This document shows, piece by piece, positions 34,798-44,516 of a DNA stretch of 64,000 nucleotides. The DNA comes from an uncultured Eubacteriales bacterium. GTDB lineage: Bacteria > Bacillota > Clostridia > Oscillospirales > Acutalibacteraceae. Position numbers and translations under genes: made by a program. The stretch is taken from NCBI GenBank assembly GCA_910584745.1, contig CAJUDG010000006.1:1-64000 (forward strand). Reading direction: 5' to 3'. The notes under the pieces are model-generated. The model did no database searches, was not told the origin of the DNA, and was given only the letters and a program-made list of their open reading frames with translations. Positions within the stretch are counted from its first letter, which is position 1, and each line of letters begins with the position of its first letter.

Positions 34798-35901
34798 CTA
34801 GTTCTCCTGTTTTGTTCCGGCATGGTGCCGCCCCTTCGTTATCCTGGGGCGGTTCACATGCCAGAGGGCCACGTATTCGGTCAGGGCTATGACGCCCCCA
34901 AGCAGGGCTCCCAGAATGGCGTACAGCACCGGCCGCACCAGCACGTCGTTCTTCGCCATTATGATGGCTTGGCCCGCCTCGGATTTTGGCAGAGATGCGG
35001 AGAGCGCCCCCGGTCCGCTTATCGGGCGGGAAAAGCCCTTCAGCGCCCCGAAGAACTGGTCCATGGCCCCGGTGATGGCCCCGAAGTCCGTTATCCGCTC
35101 CCGGGGGAGCAGCGACGAGGGCAGGTCCACCGAATCCAGCACAATGGGCACGCATACCAGAAGCAGCAGCCCCAGGGCCAGATTTGCCCAGAGCACCCAG
35201 CGGTTTCTGCGGGCCCTTTTGGAGAAGGCACAGGAGGTTATCCACAGCACCAGCACCAGCGTCAGTATCCCCAGCAGCAGCCCGAAGGCCGTGAAGTTGT
35301 CAAGGAGCTGGTACATGTCGTTAAAACTGTATATCGTGGCCCCGGCAATATACGGCACCCGGCTTTTGGCCCGGCCCTGCATGAAGGGGGCCAGGTCGTC
35401 GTCGATATGCAGCTGTATGGCGTTCTGGTTCCACTCCTCAACGCTTACGCCCTTTGGCAGCTCGGCCCCGTCCCAGTTCAGCTCCAGCTCCAGGCCCTGG
35501 GGGAATACCGCCAGCCAGCGGTCCTCCACCTTGTCGCCGCCCCGGATGACCTCCAGCAGCTCGCCCTCTCTAAGGGGCTTCGAGCTGTACTGGACAAAGT
35601 CCCCCCAGGCGTTGCCGAGCATTATCTTGTCCTCCATCTGAAACCAGCCGCTGACCTCCGCCGCCCGGGTCCCGGCCTCCCAGCCGGTGCCCTCATAGAT
35701 ACTGTAGACGTGCTGGCCGTTCTCGTCCTCGATAATGCAGTCGGCGGGCAGGGTGGGGTCCTTGTCCCAGCCCGCGCCCCGGTCCGGCTCCATGGAGGTC
35801 ACCTGGGGTATCATCTCCTCCTCCACCTTCATGGACAGGAAGGTGCAGGCCGCCACCATCCAGAATATCAGCGTGAATATAAGCAGCGCTTTCTTTTTCA
35901 T
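34798..35901 (-). CDS. Unknown membrane protein of the lipoprotein-array operon
   Basis: Protein of 367 residues that I do not recognise. Helix 1 is at about residues 5-24. Residues 25-200 would be outside the cell and contain Trp-rich, beta-like text (GWDKDPTLPADCIIEDENG, YSIYEGTGWEAGTR). Three more helices lie at about 203-226, 235-255 and 322-348. The gene is flush against the permease stop, so it belongs to the same transport unit. It might be an accessory that docks the lipoproteins or replaces a missing component; this is inference from position. Confidence 0.8.
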   Translation of the reverse strand: MKKKALLIFTLIFWMVAACTFLSMKVEEEMIPQVTSMEPDRGAGWDKDPTLPADCIIEDENGQHVYSIYEGTGWEAGTRAAEVSGWFQMEDKIMLGNAWGDFVQYSSKPLREGELLEVIRGGDKVEDRWLAVFPQGLELELNWDGAELPKGVSVEEWNQNAIQLHIDDDLAPFMQGRAKSRVPYIAGATIYSFNDMYQLLDNFTAFGLLLGILTLVLVLWITSCAFSKRARRNRWVLWANLALGLLLLVCVPIVLDSVDLPSSLLPRERITDFGAITGAMDQFFGALKGFSRPISGPGALSASLPKSEAGQAIIMAKNDVLVRPVLYAILGALLGGVIALTEYVALWHVNRPRITKGRHHAGTKQEN

Positions 35902-36675
35902 TTATTTCACCTCCGCCAATACAATGCCCTCAACCAGCTCCCGGTTGAAGTAGGTAAACAGGAACAACGGCGGCAGCACCACCATTATGCAGCAGACCAG
36001 CTGTAACGTGGGGTCCGCGGGCGGCACGTATGCCAGGGCCACCGAGATGGGATAGCGCAGAAAGTCCTTTATATAGGCTATGGGCTGCTCCACCATGTTC
36101 CAGCCGTCTAAGAAGGAGAGCAGGGTCACGCACACAAGGCCGCTGGTGTTCATGGGCAGGATGATTCGCATGAGCAGCGAGAACAGCCCGCAGCCGTCCA
36201 GCTTCGCCGCGTCTATAATGTCGTCGCTGACGGACTTGAAGCTCTGGGTCAGGATGAAGGTGCCTAAGGGTATGAAGATGGACGGCAAGATAAGCGCGTA
36301 ATAGGTGTCCAATAGGCCCAGCTTGTCGAGCATTATATAGTTTGGGGCCAGGGTCACCTGCAGGGGCAGGACCATCAGTATCATCAGGATAAAGAGCAGG
36401 ATGTTCTTGCCGGGGAAGTCGCATTTCGCAAAGCCGTACCCCGCCAGCACCGACACCACCAGCTGACCGGCCACTATGCAAAGGCAGATGAGCAGGCTTT
36501 TCCAAAAGCGCATAAGGTACTGGGAGGTGCTCAAAAACACGTCGTAATAGTACCCGAAGGTGACCCCGTTCGGCGTAAGAAAGCTCAGGGCCAGCACGTA
36601 CACGAAGGGCGCGATGGAGATAAAGGCGAATATCCACGCGAAGATATTGCCCCCAAGGGAAGTTTTTGTCCTCAT
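35902..36675 (-). CDS. CUT1 ABC permease, MalG/LplC type
   Basis: Six-helix permease of 257 residues. The EAA loop that contacts the ATPase reads IDAAKLDGCGLFSLLMRIIL, with the conserved Gly. PLQVTLAPNYIMLDKLGLLD is a common CUT1 segment. It overlaps the partner permease by 4 bases. No ATPase gene is in the operon; CUT1 systems of Firmicutes often share one encoded elsewhere (MsmK). Confidence 0.9.
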   Translation of the reverse strand: MRTKTSLGGNIFAWIFAFISIAPFVYVLALSFLTPNGVTFGYYYDVFLSTSQYLMRFWKSLLICLCIVAGQLVVSVLAGYGFAKCDFPGKNILLFILMILMVLPLQVTLAPNYIMLDKLGLLDTYYALILPSIFIPLGTFILTQSFKSVSDDIIDAAKLDGCGLFSLLMRIILPMNTSGLVCVTLLSFLDGWNMVEQPIAYIKDFLRYPISVALAYVPPADPTLQLVCCIMVVLPPLFLFTYFNRELVEGIVLAEVK

Positions 36676-37535
36676 GTTCTGAACGCCTCCTTTTTGCGGA
36701 CAAAGCCGTAGAATACCGCGAACACGATGAGCACCACGATAAGCAGCAGCACCGAGGCCACGGAGAGCTTGGCGTAGTTCAGGTTCTCAAAGCTGTTATT
36801 CAGGAAGTGCTGGAGCATATAGATGTTCTCGTTGGGGTGGGTGCCGCCTATCAGGAAGATCTCTCTAAAGCACTTGAAGGCGTTGATAAGCGAGAAGATG
36901 ATGGCGAAGAACACCGAGTACCACATCTGGGGTGTGGTGATGTAGTAAAACTTCTGCCAGCCGGAGGCACCGTCCAGGTCGGCGGCGGAGTATTGCTCCT
37001 CGGGTATGGTCACGAGCCCCGCAAGCAAGAGGATGACGCTGTAGCCCGTATTCTTCCAGAGGTACAATAAGAGCACCACCCCGAAGGCCGCGGGCCCGCC
37101 AAGCCAGTCCACCATGGGCAGGCCCAGGGCCCCCGCTATATTGGGCACCAGCCCCGCATCGGCAAAGAGCAGCTCAACGAGTATCACCGCACCCACCACC
37201 GGCATGATGTACGGGAACAGGAACACGGACTTTAAAAGCTTGTGCTTGTCGGCGTGCTTCTGCATGAGCAGCGCTATCAGGTACGCCAGCACCATGATAA
37301 GCGGCAGCGCCGCCGCCAAAAAGCGCATGGTGTTCCCAAAGGCCAGGGTGAACATGCGGTTCGCCGTCACGTCCTGGTAGTTGTAGGTGCCGATGAAGTA
37401 CAGCGCGTCCCCGCTGCCGGTACTGAGGGAATACTGCACCACCAGCACGAAGGGTATGGCGTAGAACAGCAGGCACCCGATCATCAGGGGGGCTATCAGG
37501 AGGTAGCCCTGTAGGACTGTTTTCGAGCGTTTCAT
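36672..37535 (-). CDS. CUT1 ABC permease, MalF/LplB type
   Basis: Six-helix permease of 287 residues starting RSKTVLQGYLLIAPLMIGCL, a normal CUT1 opening. The EAA loop is YSAADLDGASGWQKFYYITT. It follows lipoprotein gene A by 27 bases. Together with the next gene it forms the only membrane channel for nine lipoproteins. Confidence 0.9.
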   Translation of the reverse strand: MKRSKTVLQGYLLIAPLMIGCLLFYAIPFVLVVQYSLSTGSGDALYFIGTYNYQDVTANRMFTLAFGNTMRFLAAALPLIMVLAYLIALLMQKHADKHKLLKSVFLFPYIMPVVGAVILVELLFADAGLVPNIAGALGLPMVDWLGGPAAFGVVLLLYLWKNTGYSVILLLAGLVTIPEEQYSAADLDGASGWQKFYYITTPQMWYSVFFAIIFSLINAFKCFREIFLIGGTHPNENIYMLQHFLNNSFENLNYAKLSVASVLLLIVVLIVFAVFYGFVRKKEAFRT

Positions 37536-37562
37536 TTTTTATCACTCCTATTTATAAATTTT

Positions 37563-38939
37563 TCAGCTTTCGGCGAGCATCATATTCATGCGCATGTAGG
37601 CGTCGTGGATGATAGATTCCCTGGGTTTTGTGGACGGCTCAAGTAAATCGAAGTAGAGCTGTTTCATCTCATAATCCAAAGGGGTGGCAAAATCAGCAAA
37701 GCTTATGCTGTCTCTGACAGCGCAGAACTGCTCGTAAAGGTTATCGGACATTGTCCAATTCTCAATCCCGTCAGAAACGGTCTTTTTCCCGGTCATAAGC
37801 CCCTCCAGGACGGGCACGCCCCGGTCGCAGGTCATAAAGGCGCAGAACCCCGATCTCTGGCATTCCTCTCCCAGAAGATAGTCCACGACCCAAAAAGCCT
37901 CATCCGGGCGCTTTGCGTTGGCGTTGATACCCGCAAAGCTATTGATTATCGCTCCATACCCTCCGCCGCGGGAATACAGGGGAACCAGCGCGATGGGGTC
38001 ATTATCCTCGAAACAGCCGTCAAAAAAGCTCAGCGGTATATCGCCGGTGACCCTCAGATCACCCCGGGCGCTGGGAATGCCGCTCTCACTTTCGTACTTC
38101 TCCAGGTTGTCCAGCTTTTCATTAAAATAACGGACCATCTCCTCCTCCGACATTGCCAGCTTGTCGTGGTCATAGTCCCCCAGCGGCGCCAGCCCGCTCC
38201 CCGCATAGCGCCACGCGTTTACCGCCGCCAGGCGCATATACGGCTCCCCAAAGAGCATATCCTCCCACTTCATCTCCTTTGAGGGCGTATGCTCAACGTC
38301 ACTCTTACGAAATAGCGTAGCCGGCACGGTATAGGTTATTGGCAGCAGAAACTGCCCCTTCTCCGTCTTTCCAGCGTCCATTACTATGGAAGTCAGATTC
38401 TCCCGATCCATGTATTTGGCGTTCTCAATATAACCGTCCAGCGACAGGAACATATTACGTTTCATGGCCTGCTGGGGATACCGAAACAGCGGCTCGGACT
38501 CGATATATTCGCCAGTCTTCTGATTTTCATGGCTGCCGATGCCAGCTCCGCACACAAAGACATCCGGGCCGCCGCCTGCCATAATCTCAGTGCGTAGGCC
38601 GGTGAAATATATCTCCCGGTCATTCCCCTGGACAGGGGGTATCTCGATCTCAATGGAGGACGGCCCGCCCATATCCTTTATCCGGGCCTTAAAACTGACA
38701 TTCTTCTTTTTCCCCTGATCATATTCTTCCATATACTCCAAAAGCTCGTCTTCGATTCTGGCATATACGCTGCTCCCATATTCCACATCAATAAAGACCC
38801 GCAAGGGTCCGGTTTTTTCTGAGCTGCCGGAGCTGGCGCTGGATTCTTCCGGCGCGCCCCCTCCCCCGCCGCTTTTGCACCCGGCGAACACAGCGCATAG
38901 CAGCGCTATGATTAGAATAAATGATATCAGCCTCTTCAT
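37563..38939 (-). CDS. Solute-binding lipoprotein A (of nine)
   Basis: 458 residues. Lipobox FAGC with lipidated Cys21, then a Gly/Ser linker. It shares the array motifs: LRTEIMAGGGPDVFVCGAG, FLSLDGYIENAKYMDRENL, VPATLFRKSDVEHTPSKE and AGINANAKRPDEAFWVVDYL. It ends MRMNMMLAES. Belongs to the subgroup with the FRKS-(D/E) segment (A, C, D, I). It is the copy nearest the permeases and, with B, lies behind the internal promoter. Ligand unknown; by family an oligosaccharide is likely. Confidence 0.88.
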   Translation of the reverse strand: MKRLISFILIIALLCAVFAGCKSGGGGGAPEESSASSGSSEKTGPLRVFIDVEYGSSVYARIEDELLEYMEEYDQGKKKNVSFKARIKDMGGPSSIEIEIPPVQGNDREIYFTGLRTEIMAGGGPDVFVCGAGIGSHENQKTGEYIESEPLFRYPQQAMKRNMFLSLDGYIENAKYMDRENLTSIVMDAGKTEKGQFLLPITYTVPATLFRKSDVEHTPSKEMKWEDMLFGEPYMRLAAVNAWRYAGSGLAPLGDYDHDKLAMSEEEMVRYFNEKLDNLEKYESESGIPSARGDLRVTGDIPLSFFDGCFEDNDPIALVPLYSRGGGYGAIINSFAGINANAKRPDEAFWVVDYLLGEECQRSGFCAFMTCDRGVPVLEGLMTGKKTVSDGIENWTMSDNLYEQFCAVRDSISFADFATPLDYEMKQLYFDLLEPSTKPRESIIHDAYMRMNMMLAES

Positions 38940-38972
38940 GGTTTATCGCTCCTTGCTTTTATATTATACTTT

Positions 38973-40283
38973 TCAGCTCTCGGCCAGCATCATCTGCATG
39001 GCCCTATACGCCTCTCTCGCCGCCTTCTCCACGTCCTCCTGGGTGGAGCCCGGCTTTTCGCAGACCGGCTTTACAGAGCGCACCATCTCGTTATCGAGCA
39101 TGTTGAGGAACCGCACATCGTCCACCATCTCCAGTAGCTCGCCGTACTGCTTTGCAAGATGCTCCGGCAGGGCCCCGCCGCCCAGGGCGGGCGTGTCTCC
39201 GGCGGCCCCGGTATAGACCGGCAGGCCGGTTCGGAAGGAGCCCTTATATATCCTGGGCATGTTCTGCTCCTCTTTACTCAGCAGCTTATCCAGGACCGCG
39301 AAGGCGTATTCCGGGTATTTGGTGTTGCGGTTTATGGCGGCGAAGGTGGTGACATAGGCGCTGACCCCGCCGTTTCTATTGTACTCCGGGGCAAGTATCG
39401 TGCCCTCATAGGGCTGGAACCTCATCAGGTAATTGCTCAGCACTCCCGCGCCGTCGTCCCTGCCGCCCGCAAAGACATACTCCCCTGAAAGCCGTTTCTG
39501 GCTGGCGTCCCAGTAGTCAAGAGTTCTTTCCGTAAGCTCGTCTTCGGTGAAGTTCAGGGTCTCCTTGTCCCAGTCCACCATATCGGGGAAATAGTCCAAC
39601 AGAGTATCTCCGTACATGCCCTTGGCAGCAATATCCAGCCTTGCGCAGCCGGAACCCAGCATCTCCTGCCGGGTCTTCGGCCGCTCCTGGGGCAGGCCGT
39701 AGGAGGAGGGCACATAGGCCGCCGCATAGAAGTCAAAGGTCAGCGGGAGTATCTGCTGTCCCTCATCATTGCGGCCCGCCGCCATCACCTTGGGCTCCAG
39801 CTGGCCGAAGTCCATGTACTGGGCGTTCTCTATGTACTTGTCAAGGGGCAGCAGCAGGTGGTTGTTCATGACCCCATTGGGGTACTTGAAAAGCCCCCCT
39901 TCGGCCACATCGCCGCCCAGCTCCCGCACGTCCACGGTGACGGTGTTATAATTCTCGCAGATGAATATATCCGGGCCCTTTCCGGCCATTATCTCCGTGC
40001 GCACCCGCTGCAGCCGCTGCCGGCGTACCACGCCGTCGGCCCCCTGGGGCAGCATCTCCATCTCCACGTGGAACTCCTTGTCGTGGCCGGGCACGGTCTT
40101 AAGGAACTGTATGAAGCCGGTGGATTCCATGCTTACCCCCGGGTCTATGAGCATAGTTACCAGCGACAGCTCCTTTTGGCCCTCATCCCCGATAATAAAG
40201 GTGGTGGCGGGCTTGCTTCTGCACCCGGCCAGAAGTCCTATCAGGCAGACAACCGTTATCAGTAAAGAAACTTTTCTTCTCAT
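38973..40283 (-). CDS. Solute-binding lipoprotein B (of nine)
   Basis: 436 residues. Lipobox LLAGC with Cys21. Motifs VRTEIMAGKGPDIFICENYN, LLLPLDKYIENAQYMDFGQL, QQILPLTFDFYAA and AAINRNTKYPEYAFAVLDKL; tail MQMMLAES. ATG 40283, just inside an in-frame TTG, follows GAGGTG at 7 bases. It is the first gene behind the internal TTGACA-TATAAT promoter and has the longest upstream gap in the array (77 bases). Confidence 0.88.
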   Translation of the reverse strand: MRRKVSLLITVVCLIGLLAGCRSKPATTFIIGDEGQKELSLVTMLIDPGVSMESTGFIQFLKTVPGHDKEFHVEMEMLPQGADGVVRRQRLQRVRTEIMAGKGPDIFICENYNTVTVDVRELGGDVAEGGLFKYPNGVMNNHLLLPLDKYIENAQYMDFGQLEPKVMAAGRNDEGQQILPLTFDFYAAAYVPSSYGLPQERPKTRQEMLGSGCARLDIAAKGMYGDTLLDYFPDMVDWDKETLNFTEDELTERTLDYWDASQKRLSGEYVFAGGRDDGAGVLSNYLMRFQPYEGTILAPEYNRNGGVSAYVTTFAAINRNTKYPEYAFAVLDKLLSKEEQNMPRIYKGSFRTGLPVYTGAAGDTPALGGGALPEHLAKQYGELLEMVDDVRFLNMLDNEMVRSVKPVCEKPGSTQEDVEKAAREAYRAMQMMLAES

Positions 40284-40334
40284 CAAAAGGCACCTCTTGC
40301 GAAACTTCTTTTGTCACTCTCAATAGTTTTTATT

Positions 40335-40364
40335 ATTATAGCAAATTTATATAATAGTTGTCAA
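40335..40364 (-). promoter_or_regulatory. Consensus promoter inside the lipoprotein array
   Basis: Minus-strand TTGACA (40359-40364) and TATAAT (40335-40340) are both perfect with an 18-base spacer. The -35 box overlaps the stop codon of lipoprotein C. It should drive B, A, the two permeases, the membrane protein and the methyltransferase without need of the two-component system. Confidence 0.8.
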
Positions 40365-41734
40365 CTTTCAGCCAGCTCCATTTCCATCACTCTATAAGCG
40401 TCGGAGATTATCTTCTCCGGCTCCTTGGCGCTTTTGCCCTGGGACCTTTCATATTCGCTTCGGCCTATGTCCAGGCTGGCCCCCATAATGCCGTCCTCCA
40501 GGGGCGTGCTGAACCGCGCCGCCGACGCGTTGTCCCTAAGGCTGCAATACTCCCGGAAGTTCTCATCGCTCAGGCACCAGGGGTCGCCGCCACTATCCAC
40601 TATGGGCTTCTCCTCTGTCCCGATATCCATGTTGACGGGCATACCCACAAGAAATGTCATATACGCGTAAAGCTCCGACCGGGCGCCGTTTTCACTCAAT
40701 AGATAGTCCAGCACCGCAAAGGCCTCCCTGGGCTTTTTGGTGTTGCGGCTTATGGCGGCAAAGCTGGTGATGTACGCCACATACCCGCCGTCCTTGGAAT
40801 AGACCGGCACCATGGTGAATTCGTCGGTCTTTCTCAGCCCGCCGTGGTGGTCCTCGTCCATGTACCTGGTCTCGCTCCTGGTGGAGTCGATAAAGCCCAC
40901 CGAGAGGTCGCAGTTGAAATTGTCCGGGGGTTCCGGCCGGTCGTCGCTGTAGGTAGTCTCATATTCCTCCATGAGATAGTCCCGAAGCTCCTCCTCTGAA
41001 AAGCTCAGCTCCTCCTTCTCATAGTCCGCCACTTCTTTAAAAAATGCCGTGGTCCCGAACACCGAGGCGCCGTGTACCGTGGCGGAGGCCCTGAGATAGT
41101 CCTCACCCGAGAGCATGTCGGACCGGGTCATGGTCTTCGAGTGCTCATGCTGCACCTCGGACTTTCTGAAAACGGTCATGGGCATGGTAAAGGCCAGGGG
41201 GACTATCTGCTGGCCCTCCTCATTGCGGCCCTGCTCCATAAGCAGGGGCACGAGCCTGTCAAAATCGGTAAGCTCTGCCTTGGCAATATAGTCGTCCAGG
41301 GGCAGGAACAGCTTTCTGTCCATGACCTGGGTGGGGAACAGGAACAGGGCTTTCTCCTCCTGCCAGGGCCTTGAGCAGGCGCAGATAAACAGGTCCGGCC
41401 CCTTGCCGGTCATTATCTCGGTCTGCATATGGGTCAGGGCGGCGGCCCGCTCCTCCCCCTTTGGGGGAAGATACTCAAACTCAACCTCTCCTATGTCCGC
41501 ATCGCAGAGCTTCAGGTTGGTCTTCAGCGAGCTGAAGGCCGTGCTCACATGGGGGTCCCCATACACGCTGGCGAACTCTACGTCCACCAGCACCCGCAGG
41601 GGCTCGCTGTCCGCGCCGGTCTCCGCCTCCGCCGAGGGTCTGGGCTCCGGGGGGCTCTCCACCCAGCCGCTTTTACAGCCGGGCAGCACGAACAGCAGTA
41701 AAATGGTCAGCAAAAATGCGATGTTTCTTTTCAT
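40361..41734 (-). CDS. Solute-binding lipoprotein C (of nine)
   Basis: 457 residues. Lipobox VLPGC with Cys20. Motifs MQTEIMTGKGPDLFICACS, LFLPLDDYIAKAELTDFDRL, PMTVFRKSEVQHEHSKTMT and AAISRNTKKPREAFAVLDYL; tail VMEMELAES. ATG 41734 follows AGGAGG-N8; a longer frame overlapping gene D lacks a site. FRKSE subgroup member. Confidence 0.88.
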   Translation of the reverse strand: MKRNIAFLLTILLLFVLPGCKSGWVESPPEPRPSAEAETGADSEPLRVLVDVEFASVYGDPHVSTAFSSLKTNLKLCDADIGEVEFEYLPPKGEERAAALTHMQTEIMTGKGPDLFICACSRPWQEEKALFLFPTQVMDRKLFLPLDDYIAKAELTDFDRLVPLLMEQGRNEEGQQIVPLAFTMPMTVFRKSEVQHEHSKTMTRSDMLSGEDYLRASATVHGASVFGTTAFFKEVADYEKEELSFSEEELRDYLMEEYETTYSDDRPEPPDNFNCDLSVGFIDSTRSETRYMDEDHHGGLRKTDEFTMVPVYSKDGGYVAYITSFAAISRNTKKPREAFAVLDYLLSENGARSELYAYMTFLVGMPVNMDIGTEEKPIVDSGGDPWCLSDENFREYCSLRDNASAARFSTPLEDGIMGASLDIGRSEYERSQGKSAKEPEKIISDAYRVMEMELAES

Positions 41735-41759
41735 GATGTTTTCCTCCTGTGACGGTTTT

Positions 41760-43178
41760 TTATGATTCACCCAACATCATCGACATCTCCATATAAGCCG
41801 CGTGCACTTCCCTATCAAGCGCCTCCTCGTTACCTACAAGGAACTTGCTCCTGTCCAGGATATTGACCAGCTTCTTGTCTAACTCCGTGCGGAAGCGGGC
41901 CGAGGTGATGTTGTCGCGCAGAGAGCATAGCTCCTCAAAGTTGGACTTTGGCAGATACCATGCTTTGGGTTTATTCCCCTCAGTGGCGTGATACTGTATC
42001 ACCTTGGTGCGCTTCTGCATGGCTTCTTCGTGTGTCGGAATCGCCCGGCTAAATGTCAGATTTGCGTACAACTCAGAACACTGACATTCAAGGCTGAGAA
42101 GATAGTCCAGCACAAAGAACGCGTCGTCAGGGCGCTTTGTGTTCCTGTTTATAGCGGCAAAGGAGGTTATTGTCGCGCAGTATCCCCCTTGAGCAGAGTA
42201 GAGCGGGAAAAGGGTAATGCGCTCGTTTTCGCCTATTCCCCCTTTATCCGCCATATACATATCATCTCCGGGATTAAAGTTGAAGTCAACCTCCAGGTTG
42301 CTGTGATAGTAGCTTGGGGCGTTGTCAAATTCCCCGCTTACCCTGCGGTTCTCCAAATCGCCCAGCGTCTTTATGACCTCTTTCAGCTCCTCCTCAGAAA
42401 ATGCCAGGGTTTCGGTATCATAATCCGCCAGCTCCATGAACGCCGAGGAAAACCTGTCGTCATCCATCCAAAATGTGTGGAATTCGGTAGCCCGCTCGGA
42501 GAAAAGCAAAGACACCGGGTTGTCGCTCTTAGCAATGTCGAATAATGTAAGGTCCTGAGAGTGCGTGTGCTCCACCTCGGTTTTGCGGAAAACCGTCAGC
42601 GGCAGCGAATATGTCAGCGGGAGCACTTGCTGGCCTTCTTCGTTTTTACCCGCCGCCATAATAGCGGGGGTCAGCTTGTCCCACTCCATGAACTGGGCGT
42701 TCTCTATGTAACCATCCAGCGGAAGAAACGCCCTTCTGGACATGACCTGGTCCGGGTACTTGAACACCGGGTCCACATATTCAGGCTGACAGGTGGTTAT
42801 GAAAATGTCCGGCCCCTTGCCCGCCATTATCTCCGTGCGCACCCTTGTCAGCTCGTTGCCCCTGAGTGCGTAGTTTTCACTGTCCCGTTCACAAGAATCA
42901 TCAAAAAATACATACTCGAATGTGATATCTTCCGGTCCCCCCGCCTCGGCTATGGCTTTCTTGAAATCCTCCAGCACGTCATGGTCGGCATGGCTGGTGC
43001 TGCCGGGTGTGGTAAAGTCGATGAGTACGCGCAGGGCGTTGGGGTCCGTTTCGGGCGGCACGACCTCCACCGAGGGTCTGGGCTCCGTGGGGCGCTCTCC
43101 ATCGGTCCTTTTGCAGCCGGGCATAAGGGCGGCGGCCAGGCATAGGACGGCCAGCAATAAGGCTGCTCTCTTTTTCAT
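41760..43178 (-). CDS. Solute-binding lipoprotein D (of nine)
   Basis: 472 residues. Lipobox LMPGC with Cys22. Motifs VRTEIMAGKGPDIFITTC, AFLPLDGYIENAQFMEWDKL, PLTVFRKTEVEHTHSQDLT and AAINRNTKRPDDAFFVLDYL. The tail MEMSMMLGES is the only one with Gly instead of Ala. Closely parallels I in layout (DNITSARFRTELDKKL near the C terminus), which suggests a shared ancestor within the array. Its DNA is slightly less GC-rich than the other copies. Confidence 0.88.
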   Translation of the reverse strand: MKKRAALLLAVLCLAAALMPGCKRTDGERPTEPRPSVEVVPPETDPNALRVLIDFTTPGSTSHADHDVLEDFKKAIAEAGGPEDITFEYVFFDDSCERDSENYALRGNELTRVRTEIMAGKGPDIFITTCQPEYVDPVFKYPDQVMSRRAFLPLDGYIENAQFMEWDKLTPAIMAAGKNEEGQQVLPLTYSLPLTVFRKTEVEHTHSQDLTLFDIAKSDNPVSLLFSERATEFHTFWMDDDRFSSAFMELADYDTETLAFSEEELKEVIKTLGDLENRRVSGEFDNAPSYYHSNLEVDFNFNPGDDMYMADKGGIGENERITLFPLYSAQGGYCATITSFAAINRNTKRPDDAFFVLDYLLSLECQCSELYANLTFSRAIPTHEEAMQKRTKVIQYHATEGNKPKAWYLPKSNFEELCSLRDNITSARFRTELDKKLVNILDRSKFLVGNEEALDREVHAAYMEMSMMLGES

Positions 43179-43206
43179 GGCGTTTCCCTCCTCAAAAACA
43201 TTCCTT

Positions 43207-44490
43207 TTAAGACTCCGCCAGCAGCATCTCTATCAGGACATACTGCTCATGGGCCGACTTCTTCCTTTCCTCCTCGTCATACCACATCACGCCCCAGACG
43301 CTGGCGTCCACCGGGCCGGGGAAGTTCGCAACGTTTATCATCTCCTGTATCTCTGTAACGGCCTTATAATTGGCCTCGTTCATCTGCCAGCGGCTTCCCG
43401 AGGACGTGTCGCTGTTTCCTGTGCCGGTATACACCGGCAGGCCCTGGGTGCAGAATTGGAAAAGTGTGCTGGTCTGCTGGACCTCCGGGTCCAGCAGGTA
43501 CTCAATGACCTTAAAGGCCTCGTCAGGGTACCGGGCGTTGCGGTTGATGGCCGCGAAGGTGGTGATACTCGCCGTCACTCCCCCGGAGATATTGCAAAGG
43601 GGTATCATCGTATACTCCTCTTTGCCTCCCAGGGAAATATCCTCAGCGTAGTCGGACAGGTAGCCCTGGTCCATCAAAATATGGTGTACGTCCCTATTTT
43701 CCTCGGGGACTGTCTGCCAGGTGTCATAATGTTTGGTCACCCAGCCCAGCAGCTCCTCCTCGGTGAACGCGGGCGCGTCCTTTGAGTAGTCCGCCAGGGT
43801 GCCGATAATATTGTACATATGCCCGTTGGACGCGGCCCGGATATTGGGGTCGGGGTCCTCGGTCATCTGCTGCCAGGTCATGGGGAACTTGGCTTCCGGG
43901 GTGTAGGAGCCGTCAAAAATGGCGGTCTCGAAGGTGTAGCTAAGGGGTACTATCTGCTGGCCCTCCTGATTGCGTCCCGCCTCCATTACCACTGGCTGCA
44001 TTGAATCCCAGTCTATGCCTTCGGCCTTTTCAATGTAGTCGTCTAATGGCAGGAAAATGCGGTTCGACATGGCCTGGATCGGGAACTTGAAGAACGGCAT
44101 ATCATCCGACCCCGCGTCATAGCCGTAAAGCCTGTGGGAGCACAGGAACAGGTCCGGGCCCTTGCCGGCCATTATCTCCGTGCGCACCCGTGTCATTATG
44201 TTGTCGCGGTCCTGCTTTTGAAATAACGGGGGCAGGACCTCTATCTGGTATATAAAGTCCTCTCCAAAGCCCGGGACCTTGTTCAGGGTCTTGGTGATCT
44301 CCTCGGCCATGCCGTCCGCAAGGTCCACAAGTATCGAGACCGTCTTCAGGCCGGTGGTCTCCTCCATTTTGTCCGCGGTCTTCTGGGTGTCCCTGCGGCT
44401 GCTGCTCTGGCCCTTATCCTCCTTGCAGCCGGGCAGAAAAACGATGGTAAGGCACAGCAGCGCCATAAGTAAAGCGATTTTTCTTTTCAT
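43207..44490 (-). CDS. Solute-binding lipoprotein E (of nine)
   Basis: 427 residues. Lipobox FLPGC with Cys22. Motifs VRTEIMAGKGPDLFLCSHR, IFLPLDDYIEKAEGIDWDSM, QQIVPLSYTFETAIF and AAINRNARYPDEAFKVIEYL; tail LIEMLLAES. Pairs with F by its tail and by the short middle without the FRKS segment. Confidence 0.88.
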   Translation of the reverse strand: MKRKIALLMALLCLTIVFLPGCKEDKGQSSSRRDTQKTADKMEETTGLKTVSILVDLADGMAEEITKTLNKVPGFGEDFIYQIEVLPPLFQKQDRDNIMTRVRTEIMAGKGPDLFLCSHRLYGYDAGSDDMPFFKFPIQAMSNRIFLPLDDYIEKAEGIDWDSMQPVVMEAGRNQEGQQIVPLSYTFETAIFDGSYTPEAKFPMTWQQMTEDPDPNIRAASNGHMYNIIGTLADYSKDAPAFTEEELLGWVTKHYDTWQTVPEENRDVHHILMDQGYLSDYAEDISLGGKEEYTMIPLCNISGGVTASITTFAAINRNARYPDEAFKVIEYLLDPEVQQTSTLFQFCTQGLPVYTGTGNSDTSSGSRWQMNEANYKAVTEIQEMINVANFPGPVDASVWGVMWYDEEERKKSAHEQYVLIEMLLAES

Positions 44491-44516
44491 GACATTTTCC
44501 TCCTGAAAACAGTATT

